From: Bacteroidales bacterium
Lineage (GTDB): Bacteria; Bacteroidota; Bacteroidia; Bacteroidales; UBA932
Direction: 5' to 3'
Length of the DNA stretch: 62,471 nt
Assembly: GCA_017549145.1 (NCBI GenBank)
Contig: JAFYVM010000023.1
Coordinates: 1 to 62,471 of the forward strand
This document shows positions 8,693 through 18,366 of this stretch, piece by piece. Under the pieces are notes generated by a model, which did no database searches, had not been told where the DNA came from, and worked only from the letters and a program-made list of their open reading frames with translations. Position 1 is the first letter of the stretch, and the number at the start of each line of letters is the position of its first letter. Position numbers and translations under genes: made by a program.

Positions 8693-9772
8693 ATGAAAAT
8701 TTTTCGAGTCGTTGCAATTCTGCAACTAAGCTTGTTCTTCTCAGCGTGTAGTATGCTTGATGATGGAAGCAGGGGTATGGGACAGCTACGTGTGGCTTTT
8801 AATGATGCTGGTACAGCATTGACGCGAGCATCAGAGACCATACCGGATACAAGTGATTTTCTTTTAACAATTACTGATGCTTCTGGTAAAGTCGTTTATA
8901 ATGGAGCTTTTGGAGCATGCCCGGAGAGTCTGGATGTTTCAGCTGGATCCTATGTTGTAAAAGCCTTGTCTGCTGAGTTCTCAAAACCTGCGTTTTCTTC
9001 GCCTCAGTATGGAGATGAAGTGTGCGTTGTGGTTCCTTCCGGGGGAGTGGCTGATGTTAAACTCACCTGCTCCTTAATGAATGCCGGGGTTCAGCTGAAT
9101 GTCGATAAGAGTTTTCTAAGCGGGTGTCCGGATGGCTCTTTATTTCTTACGTCTGGTCAGGGGAAGTTGCTGTATTCCTATAGTGAGAAGCGTATTGCGT
9201 ATTTTCAACCTGGGCAGGTCAGCTTGATGCTGAGCCAGGGAGGAAAAGACGAGGTACTTCTTACTCGTAATCTTCAGACACGACAAATACTTGTGCTGGG
9301 GGTTAGTGTGGCTCAAAATTCCTCAAGTTCTGCTTTCCAGGGAATAGGTGGAGTTACAGTTGCTGTAGATACTGCAAAGGTCTGGACTGATGATAGTTAT
9401 GTCATTGGGGGTAGTACAGATAAGGGAACTTCCAGTGATGATGCTATGACGGTTTCATCTGCTCTGTCCAATGGCCCTCAAGAGAATGTGTGGGTCAGCG
9501 GATATATTGTTGGAGGAGACCTGACCAGTGCAGCTGCCTCGTTTGAGGGCCCGTTTAAGTCAAGGACCAATATTATTCTCGGCCCCAAGTCAAGTACCAA
9601 GGATAGAAATGCCTGTATAGCAGTGCAATTACCTTCCGGAAGTGTGCGCGACGCATTAAATCTCGTGGATAATCCCAATATGCTTGGACGAAAGGTGTGT
9701 CTGAGGGGTGATATTGTTGAGGCTTATTATGGGCTTGTAGGTCTTAAGTCGGTGGATGATTATTCTATGTAG
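8693..9772 (+). CDS. Surface lipoprotein with DUF4493-like and DUF6359-like domains
   Basis: 359 aa. Signal peptide with lipobox FFSAC (lipid-bearing Cys19). Residues about 28-215 resemble the DUF4493 fold family (GQLRVAF start, DFLLTITDASGKVVYNG) found in Bacteroidetes surface lipoproteins. Residues about 250-359 look like a DUF6359/OB-fold module (MTVSSAL, VWVSGYIVGG, CIAVQLP, GRKVCLRGDI). Function is unknown for both; the pairing suggests a cell-surface adhesin or fimbria-associated protein. GGAGG 6 nt upstream fixes the start. The next lipoprotein gene starts 9 nt after the stop, so the two form an operon. Codon choice is visibly less biased than in the SusC genes. Domain names are from recall, not a search. 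Confidence 0.7.
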   Translation: MKIFRVVAILQLSLFFSACSMLDDGSRGMGQLRVAFNDAGTALTRASETIPDTSDFLLTITDASGKVVYNGAFGACPESLDVSAGSYVVKALSAEFSKPAFSSPQYGDEVCVVVPSGGVADVKLTCSLMNAGVQLNVDKSFLSGCPDGSLFLTSGQGKLLYSYSEKRIAYFQPGQVSLMLSQGGKDEVLLTRNLQTRQILVLGVSVAQNSSSSAFQGIGGVTVAVDTAKVWTDDSYVIGGSTDKGTSSDDAMTVSSALSNGPQENVWVSGYIVGGDLTSAAASFEGPFKSRTNIILGPKSSTKDRNACIAVQLPSGSVRDALNLVDNPNMLGRKVCLRGDIVEAYYGLVGLKSVDDYSM

Positions 9773-9781
9773 AAGATTCGG

Positions 9782-12661
9782 ATGGAAAAGGTGAGGAGAG
9801 TGGTTCTGGGATTGTTGTCCATGCTGTTCTTTATAAGCTGTGTTTCATATATTCCAGAGTTCAGTGAAGAAGGTGTAGAAGATGATGCCTGTCAAGAGGT
9901 TACTGTAAGGTTTGATCTCAAGGGTCGAAGTATGACAAAGAGCAGCATAGCCCCTAGTGAAGACTCTGTCAATGACCTGAACATTTATGCGTTTTGTGAT
10001 GGAAAGTTAATCTCTCAGGGGTATTTTGAACGGGGAAGTCAGCTAGAGTTGAAACTCCTGTATGGGCATAGTTATAATTTATATGCTTTAGCTAATATGG
10101 GGCAGATCGAAGCACCGATAGATGAAGAGGATTTTACCCGAAGCTGCATATATGAGATTGCGGAGCATTGTGATATCGGGCAAGTACTTCCTATGTCGTG
10201 GAGTTGTGATGGCTTTCTTGTTGATTCATGGTCAGATCGTGTGATGATTGATCTGGAGAGGTTAGTTGCTAAAGTTGTTTTTTCTGTTGATAAGGCTGCA
10301 TTAAAAGGTTTGGAAATCAATGCGGTAAGATTATGCCAGAGTGCGGCTGTCGTCTGGCCGTTTAAGTATGTGGATGGCAGTCATGTTGTCGGTTCGGATG
10401 AGGTTTTAGATGGAGATTATGCATCTGCTGAAGATCTGGATATCTTGAATGATGGCGGTCAGGTGTCATTTTATGTCCTTGAGAATTGTCATGGTAATCT
10501 TCTGCCTGGTAACGATGACCCGTGGGCTAAGGTCCCTGATAATATTGCAGAACAAAGTGCCCTATGCACCTATCTTGAGGTTGATTGTACCTTTCGTGAG
10601 GGGTATTTTTATTCCGGTGATGTAACCTATAGAATGTATCTTGGAACTGATGGTCTTTCGAATTTTGATGTTAGAAGGAATTCACTACTTAATGTTTTGT
10701 TATATCTGACGGATGATGCCTTAAGGGAAGTGTCTTGGAGAGTTGATGCTGAGGTTTCGGTGAATAGAGGATATGCCAATGGCTGGCAGTCTGAGGGACT
10801 CCATTCTGTTGATGATCTGTACGTGGGTGAGCGTTTTGTTTATAGTATCGCTCTTAAGGATGAGGTGCTTGATCATGTAAATGGAGATGTTGGGGCTTTG
10901 CGCTTATGTGTATTGGATGGTGAAGGAGAAATGATTGATAATCAGTTGTTTGATTGCGGTGAGCTTGTGTATGTGGATTACGATAATGGGTTGTCATGTT
11001 ATGATGTTGATGTGCTTTGTTGTCGGCCTGGAGAAGGAAATTTAGGACTGCTTGATGGTAATGATGAGGTGCTCGCTCTATTAGATGAAGTTCTTGTACA
11101 GAAGCCGCGACTGCGTGCATCAGACTACCCTCTATATAATTGGGGTGATGTAGTCCAGACGGATGTCGGACTCTTGGTTCTTCCTATAAATGCTGCTGAT
11201 AGAAAGTTCTATGTGTATCTGACAGATAATGATGGTTATAATCTGAATGTTTCAGATGGATGTGGATTTGAACTTTCATTATTTGAACTGTCCTGTACCT
11301 CAAATGGTGTCGATAGTCAAGCGGAGGGCTCTCTTGAGTTCTGGTCTATAAGAGGCGAGAACTCTAATGATGGTCCACTGGCAACAGTGAATGCGCGCAG
11401 CGTTAATGCTGGAGATTCTTCTGAGCTGAATAATGCTTTGATCAGGTGGATCCGGAATGCAGATACTGCTGAATTGATGTTGAAAGAGAATAATTTAGGG
11501 ATTACCGGGGTGTTGGAATTTTGTGTGGAGAATCTACCGATAAAACTGACTTTAGTGGATAATGGCTGGGCTGGATATGCGGATTGTCAGTTGTCTATGC
11601 TTGTTGATAATCAGTCGAGACTTCCGGTTGATGTACAGTGTTGGCAGATAAATACTGGAAATGATGACTATAATGCAATATATAGAAATGAGATTGTGGG
11701 TCTCTATGGTGTTGAGTTTATAAGAAATACCTACGACTATGTATGTGGGTCATATCCTTCGGAATCAGGACCAATATATTGTAGTAAAATGGCTTTTACA
11801 GCAGCGGGAAGCGGGGTTTATCCATTGTGGGGATTGTCCACTATGAATATTCGGAATGCTCTTTTGTATGATTATATGGGGCAGGATGCCTTGTCTCATC
11901 ATGTGGATGTGCAGTTTAGAGGAGGCGGGTATGTGCCTGGGCTCAGTATGAAGGATAACCTGTCTGACGGTTCAATGGAATATGAAATCATTTATGGCAA
12001 TGATCCTGACAATGACGGTTGGAACAATCGAGGTGTATGGCTCTATAGTGCGGGAAGATCGGTGTCAAAATCTGGGACAGAATTTGACTCTTTACAGGGT
12101 GTGACGCCGGGCAGTTTAAGTGCCATCTCAAGTGGAAATGTGGGTTACATCAGTATTACTTATGATGCGAATACTCGGAATATGTGTGCATCTGTAAGTT
12201 CGGCGGATCTGGCAGGCGTAAAATTGAATGCGGAAATAGTGATAAATGCCTCTGGATATGTTCAGACTACGCCAAATGGAACATGGGGTAAGAAGGTGGA
12301 TAATTATTGTACATCTAAAGTTACTAAACAAATGAAAGATATTACTTTAGGTACAAATTCAGTCGTAGTGGACGGCAACGCTGTCAAAGAGGCTATGAAC
12401 GCGATCTATGCACAGTCTTTTTTCGATTCTTATAATTCGATAGGATCGTCAAACAGCTACCAGCATTGTGCTCATCCTACATCTTTGGAAGTATCTCTTC
12501 GCTTTTCGTTATCTGATGATAGTGCAATGAGAATGATACCGATAACAGTCTCATCGCCTGCTATGGTTAATTTTTATCACACACAGGAGGCTGTAACGTA
12601 TTCTGTAACAGTTAATACGTCCAAAAAAATCAATAAGATGGCATTTGTTGCAAGTCTATAA
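9782..12661 (+). CDS. Large fimbrillin-like lipoprotein (DUF4906 type)
   Basis: 959 aa. Lipobox FFISC gives Cys20. The first 300 residues follow the Mfa2/FimB-like pattern of Bacteroidetes fimbrial anchor or tip proteins: VTVRFDLKG, VNDLNIYAFCDGKL, YNLYALANMG, and later DVRRNSLLNVLLYLTDD. The long remainder is rich in Asp, Asn, Gly and Tyr with no motif I can assign, which fits the DUF4906 class of very large surface proteins. No major fimbrillin or FimC/D/E-type genes are adjacent, so if it is a pilus tip protein its shaft is encoded elsewhere. The terminator at 12718-12755 ends the two-gene operon. Domain assignment is by recall. Confidence 0.65.
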   Translation: MEKVRRVVLGLLSMLFFISCVSYIPEFSEEGVEDDACQEVTVRFDLKGRSMTKSSIAPSEDSVNDLNIYAFCDGKLISQGYFERGSQLELKLLYGHSYNLYALANMGQIEAPIDEEDFTRSCIYEIAEHCDIGQVLPMSWSCDGFLVDSWSDRVMIDLERLVAKVVFSVDKAALKGLEINAVRLCQSAAVVWPFKYVDGSHVVGSDEVLDGDYASAEDLDILNDGGQVSFYVLENCHGNLLPGNDDPWAKVPDNIAEQSALCTYLEVDCTFREGYFYSGDVTYRMYLGTDGLSNFDVRRNSLLNVLLYLTDDALREVSWRVDAEVSVNRGYANGWQSEGLHSVDDLYVGERFVYSIALKDEVLDHVNGDVGALRLCVLDGEGEMIDNQLFDCGELVYVDYDNGLSCYDVDVLCCRPGEGNLGLLDGNDEVLALLDEVLVQKPRLRASDYPLYNWGDVVQTDVGLLVLPINAADRKFYVYLTDNDGYNLNVSDGCGFELSLFELSCTSNGVDSQAEGSLEFWSIRGENSNDGPLATVNARSVNAGDSSELNNALIRWIRNADTAELMLKENNLGITGVLEFCVENLPIKLTLVDNGWAGYADCQLSMLVDNQSRLPVDVQCWQINTGNDDYNAIYRNEIVGLYGVEFIRNTYDYVCGSYPSESGPIYCSKMAFTAAGSGVYPLWGLSTMNIRNALLYDYMGQDALSHHVDVQFRGGGYVPGLSMKDNLSDGSMEYEIIYGNDPDNDGWNNRGVWLYSAGRSVSKSGTEFDSLQGVTPGSLSAISSGNVGYISITYDANTRNMCASVSSADLAGVKLNAEIVINASGYVQTTPNGTWGKKVDNYCTSKVTKQMKDITLGTNSVVVDGNAVKEAMNAIYAQSFFDSYNSIGSSNSYQHCAHPTSLEVSLRFSLSDDSAMRMIPITVSSPAMVNFYHTQEAVTYSVTVNTSKKINKMAFVASL

Positions 12662-12717
12662 AAATGATAGAAAAATATTAGATAAATCCAGGTTACGATT
12701 TGTTAAAGTTTTGAGTT

Positions 12718-12757
12718 AAAAAGGCCGAGTTCTATGACTTTAGGCCTTTATTGTTTT
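12718..12757 (+). terminator. Intrinsic terminator after the fimbrillin-like gene
   Basis: AAAGGCC (12720-12726) pairs with GGCCTTT (12743-12749), followed by ATTGTTTT. It separates the 8693-12661 operon from the SusCD locus. Confidence 0.6.
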
Positions 12758-12765
12758 GGGAATCG

Positions 12766-12780
12766 CTTACAAATTGTAAG
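12766..12780. promoter_or_regulatory. Perfect 15-bp palindrome upstream of SusCD locus 1
   Basis: CTTACAA-A-TTGTAAG, two 7-bp arms around one base, about 63 bp upstream of the -33 box of the SusC promoter. The position fits an activator site or operator; no regulator gene is adjacent to suggest which protein would bind. Confidence 0.3.
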
Positions 12781-12842
12781 TAAATGTTCGTCCAGCGTTG
12801 TTTCGAGTTCGTTGAAATGATGCTTTTTAGCTCAAGAAATAT

Positions 12843-12873
12843 TTTGTGTATTAGTCAGTTATTGTTATCTTTG
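12843..12873 (+). promoter_or_regulatory. Promoter of SusCD locus 1
   Basis: TTTG at 12843-12846, 19 nt spacer, TATCTTTG at 12866-12873: an excellent Bacteroidetes promoter. Transcription would begin near 12879, about 30 nt before the SusC start. Confidence 0.75.
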
Positions 12874-12909
12874 CGCCCTTTGTGAAAAATATTATACAAA
12901 ACATAACTG

Positions 12910-15852
12910 ATGAGACATTTGAAGAACATTATCGTAACAATCGCTCTGGCAGTGCTAGGAGCAGGATTTGCGAGCGCTCAGACCAAGGTTGTGGTGAGCG
13001 GAATCGTGACTTCTGCCGAAGATAATCTGCCAATGATCGGTGTGGGAGTAATGGCTGGCCCAGGAGTGGGTGTCATTACCTCAATGGACGGTGAGTATTC
13101 GATCGAGGCAGCTCCAGGAACAACCTTGACTTTCTCAAGCATCGGATACGAGGATCAGACAGTTGTTGTCCCTCAGGCTGCTACTTTCACTCACAATGTT
13201 GTGATGCAGCCAGAGAGCATGAAACTGGATGATGTGGTAGTCATCGCCTATGGTGTCAGAAAGAAGGGAACTGTTGCCGGTTCTGTTTCGACTGTGAAGT
13301 CGGACAAATTGGAGAACACTCCTACTGCAGCATTCGATCAGGCGCTTCAGGGACAGGTAGCAGGTCTTACCGTCCTTTCTAATTCCGGTGAGCCAAGTGC
13401 ATCTGCAACCCTCACAATCCGCGGTACAAACTCGATCAACTCGGGTACAGCTCCGCTTTACATCCTTGATGGTGTGGCTATTTCAGCTAACGACTTCAAT
13501 ACAATCAACCCAGCTGATATCGAGAGCATGTCAGTGCTTAAAGATGCATCATCGACTTCGATCTATGGTGCACGTGCTGCTAACGGTGTAATCGTGATTA
13601 CTACAAAGCGTGGTCGTAACATGGATCAGCCAAACATCAACTATCGTATGCAGATGGGTTGGTCAGCAATTGCAGCTGGAAAGTGGGACTTGATGAATAC
13701 TGCTGAGCGTATCCAGTATGAGAAGGAAATCGGTATGACTACCGGTCAGAACTACGATTATCTTTCCAAGACAGACATCAACTGGATGGACGTGGTGTTC
13801 AACGATAATGCTATGCTCCAGAGTCATGAGGTGTCAGTGTCAGGCGCTACAGACAAGACAAACTACTATCTTTCAGGTGGTTACTATGATCAGCAGGGAA
13901 TTGCTCCTGGTTCGCTTTTCGAGCGTTACTCGATGAGATACAACTTCGAGCAGCAGATGGCTAAGTGGCTCAGAATGGGAACAAACACAATGTTCAACTA
14001 TCAGAACATCCAGCAGGCTGACGAAGGAAGCTATGCTCTTGTTACTCCTATCTCTGCATCGCGTTTCATGCTTCCATACTGGAATCCATATAACGCAGAT
14101 GGTTCACTTGCATCTATCAACAGAGGTGAGTGGAGCGGTCAGGGTCAGAATCCTATGGAGTGGATCGAGAATAATCCTCTCAGCTACAAGAAGTACAAGG
14201 TTATTTCAACTGTATTTGCTGAGTTCACTCTTTACAAGAACCTCGTGTTCAAGTCACAGTTCAGTGTTGACTTCTCACATGTGACAGGTTTCAGCCAGTC
14301 ATTCCCAAGCTATCTCCCTAACCAGGGTGAGGGTTCTGCATCGAGAAACTCAAGTGATGGTCTTAACCTTCAGGTGACTAACACATTGACATATAGATTC
14401 AATGTTGATGACCTTCATGATTTCAACTTCCTCCTCGGACACGAGGGACAGAATTATCATTCTGAGGCATTCGGTGTTGGAACTGTAGGTCAGACAAATG
14501 ATAAGTTGACAGATATTTCAATGGGTACTCGTGCCACTAGCTGGAGCAGTACTGCAACTTCTGACTACTCTCGTATGTCATTCTTCGGTCGCGCAGAGTA
14601 CAACTACACTGACCGTTACTATGCTGACTTCTCTATCCGTACTGACGGTTCGTCACGTTTCGGTAAGAGCAACCGTTGGGGTGCGTTCTGGTCACTCGGT
14701 GCCATGTGGAATCTTCGCAATGAGGCATTCATGTCTCACACAAGAGATTGGCTTACATTTGCTCAGGTATCCCTCAGTACTGGTACATCAGGTAACTCGG
14801 AGATTCCTAATTATGAGCACCTTGCGCTCGTAGCCGGTGGACTTGACTATATTGGTAACTCAGGTATGGCTCCAATGCAGCCAGGTAATGAGAACCTTAC
14901 ATGGGAGAGCACATGGACTACTAACCTCGGTCTCCACTTCGGCTTCTGGAATCGTCTTAATGTTGACTTCGAACTTTACAACAAGAAGACTTCAGATATG
15001 TTGATGCAGGTTCCTCTTTCATACGCCCAGTCTAACGGATATGGTTATCAGTGGGACAATGTGGGTGCTATGGTGAACAGAGGTGCTGAGCTCAACCTTA
15101 CTGGTACAGTAGTACAGTTCAAGGATTTCAGCTGGTCACTCAATGCTAACGTATCATACAACTTCAATAAGATCACTGAACTTTACAATGGTGTTCAGGA
15201 GTATGAGAATGCTAACACAAGTACTAAACTCGTAGTAGGTCATCCTCTTGGAGAGTTCTATATCAACCGTTACGCTGGCGTAAACCCTGCAAACGGAGAT
15301 GCTCTCTGGTATGACAAGGATGGAAACATCACAAACGAGCTTCGTGATGAGGATAAGGTGCTTGTAGGCGAGAGCTACATCGCTCCATGGCAGGGTGGTT
15401 TCGGTACTGCACTTTCATGGAAGGGTCTTAGTCTTACGGCTCAGTTCAGCTGGGTTGCTGACCGTTGGATGCTCAACAACGACCGTTACTTCGATGAGTC
15501 AAACGGACGTTTCGCGACATACAACCAGTCACGCAGACTTCTCAACCGTTGGAAGCAGCCAGGTGATATCACAGATATCCCACGCCATGGTGAGTACACT
15601 GAGTTTGACAGCCGTCTTCTTGAGGATGCTTCATTCCTCCGTCTGAAGAACCTTCAGCTTTCTTACTCATTCCCAGCTCCGCTTCTTAAGAAGTCGAGAA
15701 TCATCAGAGGCCTCAGAGTCTATGGACAGGCTCAGAACCTCTTGACATTCACCAATTTCTCCGGCCTTGATCCGGAAGGAACAACCAACCTTTATGCGGC
15801 ACAGTATCCTATGTCGCGTCAGTTCACCTTCGGTCTTGACCTAATGTTCTAA
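12910..15852 (+). CDS. SusC/RagA-family TonB-linked outer membrane transporter (locus 1)
   Basis: 980 aa. Signal peptide to about residue 24 (FASAQ). Then a carboxypeptidase-D-regulatory-like domain (VVVSGIVTSAEDNLPMIGVGV, SSIGYEDQ), a short TonB-box-like stretch, a plug domain (LQGQVAGLTVL, IRGTNSINSGTAPLYILDG, SVLKDASSTSIYGARAANGVIVITTK) and a 22-strand barrel ending in the typical QFTFGLDLMF with a terminal Phe. It forms the outer-membrane channel closed by its SusD partner, encoded immediately downstream, and imports oligomers using TonB energy. It lacks an obvious N-terminal secretin/STN domain, so direct anti-sigma signalling is not expected. Neighbouring peptidase and LRR lipoproteins suggest a peptide substrate (inference). 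Confidence 0.93.
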   Translation: MRHLKNIIVTIALAVLGAGFASAQTKVVVSGIVTSAEDNLPMIGVGVMAGPGVGVITSMDGEYSIEAAPGTTLTFSSIGYEDQTVVVPQAATFTHNVVMQPESMKLDDVVVIAYGVRKKGTVAGSVSTVKSDKLENTPTAAFDQALQGQVAGLTVLSNSGEPSASATLTIRGTNSINSGTAPLYILDGVAISANDFNTINPADIESMSVLKDASSTSIYGARAANGVIVITTKRGRNMDQPNINYRMQMGWSAIAAGKWDLMNTAERIQYEKEIGMTTGQNYDYLSKTDINWMDVVFNDNAMLQSHEVSVSGATDKTNYYLSGGYYDQQGIAPGSLFERYSMRYNFEQQMAKWLRMGTNTMFNYQNIQQADEGSYALVTPISASRFMLPYWNPYNADGSLASINRGEWSGQGQNPMEWIENNPLSYKKYKVISTVFAEFTLYKNLVFKSQFSVDFSHVTGFSQSFPSYLPNQGEGSASRNSSDGLNLQVTNTLTYRFNVDDLHDFNFLLGHEGQNYHSEAFGVGTVGQTNDKLTDISMGTRATSWSSTATSDYSRMSFFGRAEYNYTDRYYADFSIRTDGSSRFGKSNRWGAFWSLGAMWNLRNEAFMSHTRDWLTFAQVSLSTGTSGNSEIPNYEHLALVAGGLDYIGNSGMAPMQPGNENLTWESTWTTNLGLHFGFWNRLNVDFELYNKKTSDMLMQVPLSYAQSNGYGYQWDNVGAMVNRGAELNLTGTVVQFKDFSWSLNANVSYNFNKITELYNGVQEYENANTSTKLVVGHPLGEFYINRYAGVNPANGDALWYDKDGNITNELRDEDKVLVGESYIAPWQGGFGTALSWKGLSLTAQFSWVADRWMLNNDRYFDESNGRFATYNQSRRLLNRWKQPGDITDIPRHGEYTEFDSRLLEDASFLRLKNLQLSYSFPAPLLKKSRIIRGLRVYGQAQNLLTFTNFSGLDPEGTTNLYAAQYPMSRQFTFGLDLMF

Positions 15853-15859
15853 ACGAGAA

Positions 15860-17386
15860 ATGATGATGAGAAATACATATAATATATTTGCTAAGGCAGT
15901 TGCTGTGATTGCAGCTGTACTTATGATGAACTCATGTCTGGAGAAGATGCCGGGCGACTACATCCCTGAAGAGGAGGCAATGGTCTCTCTCGATGGTGCT
16001 GAGCAGATCGTTACAGGTATCTACACTGCATACATGGGAGGTGGACTCTACAGTGGATATCTTACTATTCTTCCAGATATCCAGGCTGACCTTGTGATGG
16101 CCGTTGAGGGTAACTCAAACACATATGGTGAGATATATCAGTGGACATTCCGCCCTACTAATTCAGAGATTACCAGCGTTTACGCAGGTCTTTACAAGGT
16201 AATCGGACGATGCAACTTCTATCTTGATCAGGTAGAGGAGCTTCGTGCAAAACTTCAGAGCGACGACGCAATTAAGACTCTCGACCAGTATACTGGTGAG
16301 GTTTACTGTGCAAGAGCTCTTGCATACTCTGAGCTTATCAAGTGCTTCTGTGAAGCATATGATCCGGCAACTGCAGAGAACAAGCTTGGTGTAGTTCTAC
16401 GTTCAAGCTACTTCAAGGATGAGCCGGTTAAGCGTGCTAACCTCAAGGATTCATACGAATTCGTAATCAAGGATCTTGACAAGGCAATGGAGCTTCTTGA
16501 GAATGAGGGCAACGGATACGACTCTCCATATTTCACTGAAGCTGCAGCTAGAGCGGTTCGCGCGCGCGTAGCATTATATATGAAGGATTGGAATACTGCC
16601 ATTGAGTACGCTACAGGACTTATCAATGAGACAGATCATTTTGAACTTTCTTCTGCTGCATACACAGTGACATCAGATGGTATGAACGAGATCGACTATC
16701 TATGGCACTATGATTCAGGTTATGAGAACATCTGGAGAATCGGTTATACCCAGACTTCATACGGTGGAGCTCTTGGTCAGGTGTTCCTTAACTTCAATAA
16801 CGACTATACTTATTATTATCCGGACTATGTGCCTGCACAGTCAGCGCTGAACCTTTACACATCAAATGATGCTCGTAACGGTGCGTACTTCGCAGACCTT
16901 TCAACAGGATATTCACACCAGCTTACTTGGCCACTTCTTATCAAGTACTATGGTAATGTAAGCATGTTGTCACTTTACATCTATCATGTGAATATGCCTA
17001 AGCCACTTCGTCTTGCAGAGCAGTATCTTATCCGTGCGGAGGCTTACTGCAACCTCGGAAACTATTCTGCAGGTTCTGCTGACCTTGCTGCATTGCGTAA
17101 CTCACGTACACTCAGCGGTTCTGTGAATGTTAGTGTAAATGAGAGCAACTGGCTTGATGCAATCAGCGATGAGCGTGTTCGTGAGCTTTATATGGAAGGC
17201 CATCGTCTTCATGACCTCAAGCGTTGGGGTAGAGGATTCGAGCGTACTCCACAGGCTTCAGTGCAGTCTGAGGGAAGCAAGCTTAAGATTGAGGCTGACG
17301 ACCCACGTTTCGTATGGCCAATCCCTAAGCATGAGATTGAGGCTCCTGGTTCTGAGATTGAGGGTAATGCAAGTAACAGACTTTAA
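15860..17386 (+). CDS. SusD/RagB-family lipoprotein (locus 1)
   Basis: 508 aa surface lipoprotein that acts as the lid of the SusC channel. Lipobox MMNSC follows the N-terminal hydrophobic stretch. Typical SusD features: YCARALAYSELIKCF in the TPR-like helices, AAARAVRARVALYMKDW, LRLAEQYLIRAEAYCNLG, and ISDERVRELYMEGHRLHDLKRWGRG near the end, with the final VWPIPKHEIE segment. Seven nt separate it from the SusC stop. Three in-frame ATGs (15860, 15863, 15866) cannot be told apart by the ribosome binding site. The substrate is inferred only from context. Confidence 0.93.
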   Translation: MMMRNTYNIFAKAVAVIAAVLMMNSCLEKMPGDYIPEEEAMVSLDGAEQIVTGIYTAYMGGGLYSGYLTILPDIQADLVMAVEGNSNTYGEIYQWTFRPTNSEITSVYAGLYKVIGRCNFYLDQVEELRAKLQSDDAIKTLDQYTGEVYCARALAYSELIKCFCEAYDPATAENKLGVVLRSSYFKDEPVKRANLKDSYEFVIKDLDKAMELLENEGNGYDSPYFTEAAARAVRARVALYMKDWNTAIEYATGLINETDHFELSSAAYTVTSDGMNEIDYLWHYDSGYENIWRIGYTQTSYGGALGQVFLNFNNDYTYYYPDYVPAQSALNLYTSNDARNGAYFADLSTGYSHQLTWPLLIKYYGNVSMLSLYIYHVNMPKPLRLAEQYLIRAEAYCNLGNYSAGSADLAALRNSRTLSGSVNVSVNESNWLDAISDERVRELYMEGHRLHDLKRWGRGFERTPQASVQSEGSKLKIEADDPRFVWPIPKHEIEAPGSEIEGNASNRL

Positions 17387-17401
17387 TCGGAGGATATGAA
17401 T

Positions 17402-18298
17402 ATGAAGAATATAATCAGATATATTGCCCTTTCATTCGTGATGATGGCTGCTCTTAACAGCTGTCATGAGAGATACGTTACATATGACGATGCGGAGTAT
17501 GTGATGTTTGCTGATACGCTTGCGATTTATCCTGTTCAGGAGCATGCACAGACTTTCAATATTCCAGTTGTTTCAACAGTCGTTAAGGATTACGACAGAA
17601 CATTCGGAATCGAAGTTATCGATGCAACCAGCAACGCAATTGAGTCCAAGCATTATAACCTTGAGTCCAACACTGTGACTATCAAGGCAGGTGAGACTAG
17701 AGCTGACGTAGTAGTACGTGGATATTTCGACTCTTTTGAGCCAGAGGATTCACTCGGATTCACACTTTCACTTGTGATGAACGACGCTCTTGAGATGCCT
17801 CTTTACGGAAGACAGACTAAGGCTGTCCTCATGAAGACAGGTCCATTCAACATTGAGAAGTTCTCAGGATACTGCGTATTGTCTTCTATGTTCCTTCAGG
17901 ATTATAGCTCTAATGGCAGCTATAACCGTCTCGTATATACTGAGCCACATCCAACTATGAAGAATACCATCATCTGCCGTGGTTGGCTTAAGGATGGATA
18001 TGATGTGGAGCTTACTTTTGATGATAGCGATCCGCTTATGCCGATCGTTACAATGCCAAAGAATCAGGTCGCATCTGACCAGGGAAGCTTCTTCGGTACT
18101 GTGTACGGCGAGTGGGGTGACAAGCTTCTCGTTACCAGCAGCAACCTTGCTCAGTCAATCTTCTATCCGCTTGGAGGTTACCTCTATTTGTGGGCTGAGA
18201 TTTCTGTTGAGGAGTTCGGTGTTGTAGGACACTTCTACAATGTGATGCAGTGGGTAAGCGATGAGGAAGCAGAGCGCATCAAACGAGAGGGATTCTAA
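17402..18298 (+). CDS. Calx-beta-like surface lipoprotein (DUF4843/DUF4984 type)
   Basis: 298 aa. Lipobox LNSC. The first about 130 residues form a Calx-beta-like pattern common next to SusD genes (YVMFADTLAIYPV, FNIPVVSTVVKDYDRTFGIEV, SKHYNLESNTVTIKAGE), followed by a C-terminal half resembling the DUF4984 region (FNIEKFSGYCVLSSMFLQDY, GSFFGTVYGEWG). Proteins of this sort are accessory surface binding proteins of SusCD complexes. CGGAGG at 17388-17393 lies 8 nt before the ATG at 17402, which is better spaced than the ATG at 17396. Family names are from recall. Confidence 0.7.
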   Translation: MKNIIRYIALSFVMMAALNSCHERYVTYDDAEYVMFADTLAIYPVQEHAQTFNIPVVSTVVKDYDRTFGIEVIDATSNAIESKHYNLESNTVTIKAGETRADVVVRGYFDSFEPEDSLGFTLSLVMNDALEMPLYGRQTKAVLMKTGPFNIEKFSGYCVLSSMFLQDYSSNGSYNRLVYTEPHPTMKNTIICRGWLKDGYDVELTFDDSDPLMPIVTMPKNQVASDQGSFFGTVYGEWGDKLLVTSSNLAQSIFYPLGGYLYLWAEISVEEFGVVGHFYNVMQWVSDEEAERIKREGF

Positions 18299-18366
18299 AA
18301 AGATAAATAAGAGAAATAATAACATATAACTCTATTTATTATAATCTAAATTAAGTGTTTAAAGTT

